A stretch of 64,000 nt of DNA from HXMU1420-2 sp040830545 (lineage in GTDB: Bacteria > Pseudomonadota > Alphaproteobacteria > Rhodobacterales > Rhodobacteraceae): NCBI GenBank assembly GCA_040830545.1, contig JBFOMB010000018.1, positions 23,116 through 87,115 of the forward strand. Reading direction: 5' to 3'. The translations under genes were made by a program, and so were the position numbers. The notes beneath the pieces were generated by a model that had not been told where the DNA came from, made no database searches, and saw nothing but the letters and a program-made list of their open reading frames with translations. This document shows, one piece after another, positions 57,941-64,000 of this stretch (position 1 is its first letter; each line of letters opens with the position of its first letter).

Positions 57941-58546
57941 ATGATGAACGATGATCGTTTGACGCGGCGCGGCCTGTTGATCGGAACCGCCGCAACCTTG
58001 GCCGCACCCAGCGTGTTGCGTGCCCAATCGACCGACGCCTTCCCGACCGAAGAACCCACGATCCGCGATACCGTGCCGGTAAGGCGCAATATTTCATCTT
58101 TCAAAAGACAGAACTGGGAAGACCACTTCGAACGTTTGGGCGATGGCTGTCTTCTGGCCGACATTACCAGTCGTGCGGTGCATTACTGGGGCCCGGACAA
58201 TCAGACCTATAAGCTCTACCCCTCCTCTGTTCCGCTGACCGAAGAACTGACCAAGCGTGGCTATACCGAGGTCGTGCGAAAGGCCAAGAACCCCAGTTGG
58301 ACCCCAACGGCCAATATGCGCGAACGCGACCCGTCGCTGCCCGTCCGCATCGACGGAGGGGCCGTGGGCAACCCGCTGGGTACCCGCGCGATGTACCTGA
58401 CCTGGCCTGCGTATCTGGTTCATGGCACCCATGACACGCGCAAGATCGGGCGGCAAAGCTCGTCCGGCTGCATCGGTCTTTACAACCAGCATGTGGAAGA
58501 ACTGTTCGAACTGGTGAAGGTTGGCACGCAGGTTCGGCTGACCTAA
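57941..58546 (+). CDS. L,D-transpeptidase (YkuD/ErfK family), Tat-exported
   Basis: A 201-residue cell-wall enzyme that makes 3-3 peptidoglycan cross-links or attaches proteins to peptidoglycan. The N-terminus DDRLTRRGLLIGTAATLAAP is a twin-arginine signal. The YkuD domain has the short strand TPTANMRERDPSLP, VHGTHDTRKIGRQSSSGCIGL with the catalytic His and C177, and a C-terminal strand GTQVRLT. ATG 57941 and 57944 are both possible after AGGGGA. It is followed by a strong terminator and is monocistronic. Confidence 0.92.
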   Translation: MMNDDRLTRRGLLIGTAATLAAPSVLRAQSTDAFPTEEPTIRDTVPVRRNISSFKRQNWEDHFERLGDGCLLADITSRAVHYWGPDNQTYKLYPSSVPLTEELTKRGYTEVVRKAKNPSWTPTANMRERDPSLPVRIDGGAVGNPLGTRAMYLTWPAYLVHGTHDTRKIGRQSSSGCIGLYNQHVEELFELVKVGTQVRLT

Positions 58547-58570
58547 AACTTGCCGCTTTTCCAAATTTGG

Positions 58571-58602
58571 CGACCGTGCAGGAGGTCCTGCACGGTCGTT
58601 TT
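58571..58602 (+). terminator. Intrinsic terminator after the L,D-transpeptidase gene
   Basis: Perfect 12-pair stem CGACCGTGCAGG/CCTGCACGGTCG with an AGGT loop and four T residues. Confidence 0.88.
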
Positions 58603-58679
58603 GCATGAACGCAGGTTGCCTGCGGGTCCTCCGGCCTTTATTAAACAGGTGTTCATTTCCTGAGCCGGGAGGAAACGGA

Positions 58680-59822
58680 ATGGATTTCGCGCTGACCGAG
58701 GAACAAACGGCCATTTTCGACATGGCTTACGCGTTCGGACAGGAGCATATTGCGCCTTTCGCCCGAGAGTGGGAGGTCGCCGGAACGATCCCCAAAGACT
58801 TGTGGCCGCGCGTGGGTGAATTGGGCTTTGGCGGGCTCTATGTATCTGAGGAAGCTGGCGGATCGGGGCTGGGTCGGTTGGACGCGACACTGGTTTTTGA
58901 AGCGCTGAGCATGGCCTGCCCTTCGGTCGCGGCCTTCCTGTCGATTCACAACATGTGCGCGCGGATGATCGATAGTTTCGGCTCGGAGGAATTCAAGGCA
59001 CGAGTGCTACCCGGTGCACTGAGCATGGATACGGTGCTGAGTTATTGTCTGACAGAGCCCGGGTCTGGGTCTGATGCTGCGGCACTGAAAACACGGGCCG
59101 AGCGTACGAACGAAGGCTACCGGCTGAACGGGACCAAGGCATTTATTTCAGGCGGCGGATACTCTGACGCATATGTCTGCATGGTTCGTACGGGCGAGGA
59201 TGGGCCAAAGGGGATTTCCACGCTCTATGTGGAAAACGGCGCGCCGGGGCTGAGCTTTGGCGGGCTGGAGGACAAGATGGGCTGGAAATCGCAGCCCACG
59301 GCGCAGGTCCAGTTTGATGATTGCGCTGTGCCCGCTGACAATCTGGTTGGCGAAGAAGGCCAGGGGTTTAAGTACGCCATGGTAGGGCTGGACGGTGGAC
59401 GATTGAACATCGCCGCCTGCTCGCTTGGGGCAGCGCAGATCGCGTTGAACCAAACGCTGACCTATATGGGTGAACGCAAGGCCTTTGGCAAAAGCATTGA
59501 CCAGTTCCAAGGGTTGCAATTCCGACTGGCGGACATGGAGATCGAGCTGCAGGCCGCGCGCACCTTCCTGCGGCAGGCAGCCTGGAAGCTGGATCAGGGC
59601 GCGCCGGATGCGACCAAATTCTGTGCCATGGCCAAGAAGTTCGTGACTGAAACGGGGTCCAAGGTGGTCGATCAGTGCCTGCAACTTCATGGTGGCTATG
59701 GGTATCTGGCGGATTACGGGATCGAGAAGCTGGTGCGCGATCTACGTGTGCATCAGATTTTGGAAGGCACCAACGAAATCATGCGTGTAATCACGGCGCG
59801 GCACTTGCTGACCGAGCGCTAG
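58680..59822 (+). CDS. Acyl-CoA dehydrogenase, probable isobutyryl-CoA dehydrogenase
   Basis: A 380-residue FAD enzyme that introduces an alpha,beta double bond. Motifs: YCLTEPGSGSDAAALKTRAE for flavin and substrate binding, NGTKAFISGGGYSDAYV, ERKAFGKSIDQFQGLQFRLA, and the C-terminal VHQILEGTNEIMRVITARHL with the catalytic Glu in ILEGTNE. Location immediately before 3-hydroxyisobutyryl-CoA hydrolase and mmsB points to the valine pathway, thus isobutyryl-CoA; short branched acyl-CoA in general cannot be excluded. ATG 58680 has GGGAGGAAA upstream. Confidence 0.9.
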   Translation: MDFALTEEQTAIFDMAYAFGQEHIAPFAREWEVAGTIPKDLWPRVGELGFGGLYVSEEAGGSGLGRLDATLVFEALSMACPSVAAFLSIHNMCARMIDSFGSEEFKARVLPGALSMDTVLSYCLTEPGSGSDAAALKTRAERTNEGYRLNGTKAFISGGGYSDAYVCMVRTGEDGPKGISTLYVENGAPGLSFGGLEDKMGWKSQPTAQVQFDDCAVPADNLVGEEGQGFKYAMVGLDGGRLNIAACSLGAAQIALNQTLTYMGERKAFGKSIDQFQGLQFRLADMEIELQAARTFLRQAAWKLDQGAPDATKFCAMAKKFVTETGSKVVDQCLQLHGGYGYLADYGIEKLVRDLRVHQILEGTNEIMRVITARHLLTER

Positions 59823-59828
59823 GGATTT

Positions 59829-59895
59829 CGCCGCGCTTGCGCGCGGCGACCGGCTGGGGGTTTCACCCCCAGCCCCCTTAGAGTATTTGAACCAA
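59829..59895 (+). repeat. Hairpins and GAGTATTT element between valine genes
   Basis: Stems CGCCGCGC/GCGCGGCG (59829-59848) and GGCTGGGGG/CCCCCAGCC (59852-59874) are followed by AGAGTATTTGAACCAAGAAG. The end part matches the elements at 28905-28990 and 42108-42180. It lies between the acyl-CoA dehydrogenase and the next gene. Confidence 0.6.
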
Positions 59896-59912
59896 GAAGA
59901 AGTTGATTGGTC

Positions 59913-60938
59913 ATGAGCGACATTGACATTCGGATTGAGGGGCGCGCGGGGCGGATCACGTTAACGCGGCCTCAGGCGTTGAACGCGGTGACATGGGAAA
60001 TGTTGCGGGCCATTGATCACGCGTTGGACGCCTGGGCGCAGGATGACCGCGTTGCCTTGGTGCTGATAGATGCGGAAGGTGACCGGGCCTTTGCCGCAGG
60101 TGGCGATATTGTTGACCTGTATCAGACGGGCATGGCCGGAGATTATGCTTATGGGCGGCGGTTCTGGGCCGAAGAATATCAGCTGAACGCGCGGATTGCA
60201 GAGTATCCAAAGCCTTATGTTGCCATGATGCATGGCTTTGTCATGGGTGGCGGCGTCGGGATTTCCTGCCATGGGTCGCATCGTTTGGTCGACGAAAGCG
60301 CGCAGATCGCCATGCCGGAATGCGGCATTGGGCTGGTCCCAGATGTGGGCGGGTCGTGGCTGTTGGCACGGGCCCCTGCCGGACTGGGTGCGTTGGTGGG
60401 ACTGACCGGATACCGGATGGGACCGGCGGATGCGATCCTGACGGGTTTTGCAGACAGTTTTGTGCCCCGCGCGGCCTGGGAGGGGCTCATCGCAAGGCTG
60501 GTCGCGACCGGGGATGTCGATGAGATCGCGCGCGTGTCTGAAACGCCGCCTGATGGCAGCTTGTCCGAAGGGAGCGAACTGGCAAGGTGGTTCGATCAGG
60601 CAAGCGTTGGTGCATTGGTGACGGCACTGGAATCGGATGGCGGAGAGGCCGCGGACAAACAGTTAAAGATCCTGCGTCGGCAGTCCCCTTTATCGGTGGC
60701 ATGCGGGTTGGCTTCGATCAACGCGGCAAGGGATATGACATTGCAAGAGGCACTGGCGCAGGAATTCCGTTATGTCTGGCGTTGCATGGAACGTGGCGAT
60801 TTCCTGGAAGGTATCCGCGCGCAGGTGATCGACAAGGATCGCAACCCCACCTGGCGGCATGGCGCGGCAGAGGACGTTTCAGACGCGGAAGTTGCCGCAA
60901 TGCTGGCCCCATTGGGCGCGGACGAGTTGGTGATTTGA
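59913..60938 (+). CDS. 3-hydroxyisobutyryl-CoA hydrolase (enoyl-CoA hydratase/isomerase family)
   Basis: A 341-residue crotonase-fold thioesterase that frees 3-hydroxyisobutyrate in valine breakdown. Longer than simple hydratases (about 260), as expected for the hydrolase. Motifs: GRAGRITLTRPQALNAVTWE, GDRAFAAGGDIVDLY for the CoA oxyanion hole, MHGFVMGGGVGISCHGSHRL and MPECGIGLVPDVGGSWLLAR with the catalytic Glu/Asp region. ATG 59913 is used; a weak GAAGAAG lies upstream. mmsB follows 13 bases after the stop. Confidence 0.92.
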   Translation: MSDIDIRIEGRAGRITLTRPQALNAVTWEMLRAIDHALDAWAQDDRVALVLIDAEGDRAFAAGGDIVDLYQTGMAGDYAYGRRFWAEEYQLNARIAEYPKPYVAMMHGFVMGGGVGISCHGSHRLVDESAQIAMPECGIGLVPDVGGSWLLARAPAGLGALVGLTGYRMGPADAILTGFADSFVPRAAWEGLIARLVATGDVDEIARVSETPPDGSLSEGSELARWFDQASVGALVTALESDGGEAADKQLKILRRQSPLSVACGLASINAARDMTLQEALAQEFRYVWRCMERGDFLEGIRAQVIDKDRNPTWRHGAAEDVSDAEVAAMLAPLGADELVI

Positions 60939-60951
60939 AAGGAGCAAGGGC

Positions 60952-61824
60952 ATGAAGATCGGATTTGTCGGACTGGGCAATATGGGCGGGCCGATGGCGG
61001 CCAATCTGGCGGCGGCCGGGCACGAAGTTCTTGGCTTTGACACCGCTGGGGTTTCGGTCGAAGGCGTGTCGATGACGGCTTCTGCGGCAGAGGCGGCATC
61101 GGGCGCGGATGTGGTCATCACCATGCTGCCCAACGGGACAATTCTGCGCGCGGTAGCGGCTGATGTGATACCGGCCATGTCTCAGGGCGCGGCACTGGTG
61201 GATTGTTCCACGGTCGATGTGGACAGCGCCCGTGCGGTCGCATCGGATGCCGAGGCGGCTGGCCTGCTGGCGGTGGACGCGCCGGTGTCCGGTGGCATTG
61301 GTGGGGCGGCGGCGGGCACACTGACTTTTATGGCGGGCGGGTCCTCGGAAGCATTTGCCAAGGCAGAGCCGCTGTTTGACATCATGGGCCAGAAAGCCGT
61401 GCATTGCGGGGAGGCCGGCGCTGGTCAGGCGGCCAAGATCTGCAACAACATGATTCTGGGCATCACCATGATCGGCACGTGCGAAGCCTTTGCGCTCGCT
61501 GACAAGCTGGGGCTGGACCGGCAGAAGATGTTTGACGTTGTGTCGACCTCGTCCGGGTATAGCTGGACGATGAACGTCTATTGCCCTGCCCCCGGAGTTG
61601 GGCCGACCTCGCCTGCGGACAATGACTACCAGCCGGGGTTTGCGGCGGACCTGATGTTGAAGGATTTGCGGTTGAGCCAACAGGCGGCGGTAAGCGCAGA
61701 TGCGGACACGCCTATGGGGGCGATGGCGCAGGCGCTTTATGCGCAGTTCGTCGAGGATGAGGATGGCGCGGGCAAGGATTTTTCCGCCATGTTGCCTCGG
61801 TTCGAGAAGCGCGGGCGTGGCTGA
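60952..61824 (+). CDS. mmsB: 3-hydroxyisobutyrate dehydrogenase
   Basis: NAD-dependent oxidation of 3-hydroxyisobutyrate to methylmalonate semialdehyde, the substrate of MmsA. A 290-residue beta-hydroxyacid dehydrogenase with cofactor motif GFVGLGNMGGPMAANL, substrate motif DAPVSGGIGGAAAGTLTFM, and catalytic K162 in GQAAKICNNM. AGGAGCAAGGGC precedes ATG 60952. It forms an operon with the acyl-CoA dehydrogenase and the hydrolase. Confidence 0.96.
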   Translation: MKIGFVGLGNMGGPMAANLAAAGHEVLGFDTAGVSVEGVSMTASAAEAASGADVVITMLPNGTILRAVAADVIPAMSQGAALVDCSTVDVDSARAVASDAEAAGLLAVDAPVSGGIGGAAAGTLTFMAGGSSEAFAKAEPLFDIMGQKAVHCGEAGAGQAAKICNNMILGITMIGTCEAFALADKLGLDRQKMFDVVSTSSGYSWTMNVYCPAPGVGPTSPADNDYQPGFAADLMLKDLRLSQQAAVSADADTPMGAMAQALYAQFVEDEDGAGKDFSAMLPRFEKRGRG

Positions 61825-61866
61825 CACATCTGGGTGGGCCTATTGGGCGGCTCTGTGTGGTCCGCC

Positions 61867-62850
61867 CTATCGCCGTCCGTGGCAGCCTTTGAACTTGTAG
61901 CCTGATCCGCAGGGACAGGGGGCGTTGCGCGCGCAGCCCTTGAAGAACCCCTTTGGGAAAAAGCGAGCGGTTTGGGCGGGATCGAAAACCTCTGCGTCGT
62001 GGATAGGCGTGTCTTGCACGGACACCGGGACCAGAGCATCAATATGTGCGGGCAGATCAAAGCCGAACGGGATGCGGGCGGCGAGGTCTGCTGCGGCCTG
62101 GGTTCTTTCTTCAGGTGAAGACACCGCGTCCGAGCCAAACAGAACCGTCGACCCGCCCTGCGACCATGCCCAGATTTGCGAAAACGCCTGCATCATGCCC
62201 GCCTGCTGCGCGGCGAATCGCTCGTCCCCAGCGATCAGGTTCATGGCCATAACACCGCCGTGCGTAAGTTTCGCCCGGATCATCGCGAAAAACTCCGCTG
62301 TGGACAGTGCGGGCGGCACACGAGCGTCGGCCCCGTAACAATCGACATAGATGTGGTCGAACTGACCGTCCGGTTGCGCGGTCAGGTGCGCGCGGCCTTC
62401 GGCACAGTCGATGGACAAGCCCCCAGCCATCTCGAACCCCAGGTACTCCGCCGAGAGGTTCAGGACATCCTTGTCGAGTTCGGAGCCCATCACCACTGGC
62501 ACATCAACCAACCAACGCAACACCATGGGCACGCGCCCGCCCCCTGCCCCCATGACATAGACGCGCCCAGGGTCCGGCACGAAGCTGAGACAGGCCAGCA
62601 TGGCCTGTGTGTAGGCTCCTTTCAGCACCAGGGGTGTCGTCGGATCGACCCGCGCCATCACCCCGCTGAGCGCGTCATTGCTGAGTTCAACGCCCAGCGG
62701 GCAGAACACCATGACAATATCCGGCCCCGTTCGCGCGATGGCAATCTGGCCGTGGCGACCCACGCGATGTACGATCAGCCCTTCGGGATGAGATTTCAAC
62801 CGGTCCAGCCGGGCCTGAGCAGCGTCGGGCAGACCGGGGCTTTCAGCCAT
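61867..62850 (-). CDS. Spermidine-synthase-like methyltransferase fold with SEC-C tail
   Basis: A 327-residue protein. The middle part is a class I SAM-type or aminopropyl-transferase fold: VYVMGAGGGRVPMVLRWLVD (Gly-rich loop), SELDKDVLNLSAEYLGF, FDHIYVDCYGADARVPPALS and GGVMAMNLIAGDE. The C-terminus RNAPCPCGSGYKFKGCHGRR is a SEC-C zinc motif (C312, C314, C323, H324), which in SecA and other proteins mediates binding to partners. Key polyamine-binding acidic residues are not obvious, so methyltransferase or a non-catalytic role is possible. ATGGCTGA gives an 8-nt overlap with the VOC gene before it. Confidence 0.82.
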   Translation of the reverse strand: MAESPGLPDAAQARLDRLKSHPEGLIVHRVGRHGQIAIARTGPDIVMVFCPLGVELSNDALSGVMARVDPTTPLVLKGAYTQAMLACLSFVPDPGRVYVMGAGGGRVPMVLRWLVDVPVVMGSELDKDVLNLSAEYLGFEMAGGLSIDCAEGRAHLTAQPDGQFDHIYVDCYGADARVPPALSTAEFFAMIRAKLTHGGVMAMNLIAGDERFAAQQAGMMQAFSQIWAWSQGGSTVLFGSDAVSSPEERTQAAADLAARIPFGFDLPAHIDALVPVSVQDTPIHDAEVFDPAQTARFFPKGFFKGCARNAPCPCGSGYKFKGCHGRR

Positions 62851-63427
62851 AGGGGTTCCGGGCGCTGCGGTCTGGGGACAATGAGCCCTGCCGTTCGCTC
62901 ACCAGTTCCTCGATCGCGTCGGCCAGATGCACGGGCAGGATGTTGCCATCCCCGCGAGCGACACGCATCTGATGCGCGCGCAGCAGCACGTCCGCATGGG
63001 TGCAGCCAACTGGTGGCTCGAATTTGTAGGTAGCCAGTTCGATCAGGAGGCCCAGCGGATCCTTGAAATAGATCGAATCCATGAACCCGCGATCCTTGAC
63101 GCCGGAATGGTCGATCCCGCGCGCATCCAATCGCTCGACCGCCTGCAGGAACACGGCACGACTGACGTTGAACGCCAGATGATGCACACAACCTGGTTCA
63201 GTCGGGGTGCGGGCGGGGTCGGGTCTGCGCGATTCATTGGTGAAGACTGTGATCAGCCGCCCGTCGCCCGGATCGAAATACAGGTGACCTTCGTCCGGGT
63301 TGTCCAGATTGGGCTGGTCGAAGATGAAGGGCATGCCCAGCACACCCTCCCAAAAATCAATCGAGGTTTGACGATCCGCGCCGGTCAGCGTGATGTGGTG
63401 GACGCCTTGCACTTGAAGTTTTTGCAT
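62843..63427 (-). CDS. VOC family protein (ring-cleaving dioxygenase-like)
   Basis: A 194-residue protein with two VOC modules: VQGVHHITLTGADRQTSIDF with metal-ligand His, then PGCVHHLAFNVSRAVFLQAV and DSIYFKDPLGLLIELATYKF with the second His/Glu set. The shape resembles PcpA/YkcA-type ring-cleaving dioxygenases, but these are usually longer (about 310 residues); here only one domain pair is present, followed by a helical tail of about 50 residues. Coupled by overlap to the SEC-C protein gene. Confidence 0.87.
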   Translation of the reverse strand: MQKLQVQGVHHITLTGADRQTSIDFWEGVLGMPFIFDQPNLDNPDEGHLYFDPGDGRLITVFTNESRRPDPARTPTEPGCVHHLAFNVSRAVFLQAVERLDARGIDHSGVKDRGFMDSIYFKDPLGLLIELATYKFEPPVGCTHADVLLRAHQMRVARGDGNILPVHLADAIEELVSERQGSLSPDRSARNPYG

Positions 63428-63507
63428 CGCCCTACGCCTTGCTAAGTGAATTCCATCTGATCGTAGTCGCCGGTCGCCGTTTCAAGCAATACGGCGTGTG
63501 TCGGAAG

Positions 63508-64000
63508 TTACTTCAAGCTCTTTCGGTACCGAATGCACTCCTGACTATAGTAGTATGAGAACTTCTTCTTTGTGCAACTGCTGTCAGAATAGACGCCCGC
63601 ATCAGATTCTTTCTGCTCCAAAGGGACAGCTGTCGTTTGCGCACGCTTGGTTTTGGTCTGGCTTGCCTTCAATTGCTTGCGGAACTGAATGCACTGCTGG
63701 CTGTAGTACGCGCCGCCAACTTTGCTTGTGCAATTGCTGTCCGGGAATTCACCCCTTGGATTTTTGCCCTCAGAGTTCGGGGAATCCAGTGTTGTGGCAG
63801 GCGCGACGGCCGTGGCCTGTTGCTGCGGCGCTTTTGTCGGCGCGGGCGACGTGGCGGGGTTCGGCGCGGCCTTGACCGTTTTTGTGCGCGGGTTCGGTTC
63901 CCTAGTCAAGCAACTGTTGTGGCTTTTGGGGTTGACCAACGCCCCCTCCCCCTCGCAGGCGATATAAGGGGATCCCGTGGGTGCCCCCCAATCCCTTTCC
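63508..64000 (-). CDS. Cys-repeat protein, N-terminus outside window
   Basis: The frame is open through the window edge: before the first possible internal start (TTG at 63939) it continues with DPLYIACEGEGALVNPKSHN, which reads like coding sequence. I therefore take the gene as partial at 64000. The visible part has a Pro/Ala/Thr-rich linker and two copies of one motif: DSNCTSKVGGAYYSQQCIQF-RKQLK and DSSCTKKKFSYYYSQECIRY-RKSLK (pattern C, 9-11 residues, Y-Y-S-Q-x-C-I-x-aromatic-R-K-x-L-K). The paired Cys suggest disulphides in an exported protein. No family recognised. Confidence 0.65.
   Translation of the reverse strand, partial: ERDWGAPTGSPYIACEGEGALVNPKSHNSCLTREPNPRTKTVKAAPNPATSPAPTKAPQQQATAVAPATTLDSPNSEGKNPRGEFPDSNCTSKVGGAYYSQQCIQFRKQLKASQTKTKRAQTTAVPLEQKESDAGVYSDSSCTKKKFSYYYSQECIRYRKSLK

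Overview
The window is GC-rich, densely coded chromosomal DNA from an alphaproteobacterium, most likely a marine Rhodobacterales (Roseobacter-group) species. Support comes from the gene content (TRAP transporter, dehydrocarnitine-type cleavage enzyme, Ldh-type oxidoreductase, many branched-chain and amine catabolism genes), the local orders purL-bolA-small membrane protein-grxD and gap-small membrane protein, and GC-rich intergenic hairpins followed by a GAGTATTT tag. The lineage call is inference; I found no rRNA, tRNA, CRISPR array, prophage or intact insertion sequence by eye.

Layout. 1-2850: an exported TPR/CHAT protein cut by the window edge. 2.9-5.5 kb: peptidase T and a thiolase. 5.5-5.9 kb: a gene-free stretch. 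5.9-7.5 kb: two small c-type cytochromes, one with a CXXCQ instead of CXXCH heme motif, and an anchored unknown protein. 7.7-11.1 kb: a tightly overlapping lolC-lolD-acetyltransferase-Ldh unit. 11.2-13.1 kb: a serine hydrolase and two small unknown genes. 13.1-19.3 kb: an RND efflux operon with a divergent TetR regulator and a perfect 18-bp palindrome between them.

19.3-37.4 kb is the most interesting part: sixteen genes all on the minus strand, many joined by 1- or 4-nt start/stop overlaps, divergent from an RpiR-type regulator. They encode a TRAP uptake system, an N-formylglutamate amidohydrolase-like enzyme, two VOC/ligase-type accessory enzymes, a glutamine-synthetase-like ligase, aldehyde and iron alcohol dehydrogenases, a GlxA-type AraC regulator, a Rieske oxygenase with the glutamate bridge typical of carnitine/quaternary-amine oxygenases, an uncharacterised 414-residue protein, two SDRs, a beta-keto acid cleavage enzyme and a carnitine 3-dehydrogenase-like enzyme. 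Together they look like a catabolic island for carnitine or a related quaternary amine, with no reductase partner and no betainyl-CoA thioesterase in sight. The divergent control region is a perfect 16-bp-arm inverted repeat that carries a TTGACA-N17-AATAAT promoter on each strand.

37.4-49.3 kb is mostly housekeeping: an exported unknown protein, purL, bolA, grxD, zapA with a coiled-coil partner, transketolase, a DUF808 membrane protein, gap and a MATE transporter. 49.4-53.4 kb: DUF3604 protein, coaD, a CBS-domain protein and a LysR regulator. 53.5-61.8 kb: valine catabolism (mmsA; acyl-CoA dehydrogenase, 3-hydroxyisobutyryl-CoA hydrolase, mmsB), split by a DHFR-like protein, a nitronate monooxygenase-like enzyme, a membrane protein fusing a ribbon-helix-helix N-terminus to four EF-hands, and an L,D-transpeptidase. 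61.8-64 kb: a spermidine-synthase-like protein with a SEC-C tail, a VOC enzyme and a partial Cys-repeat protein running off the window end.

All coordinates and motifs were read by eye from the sequence; family names rest on recognised motifs and not on database searches.
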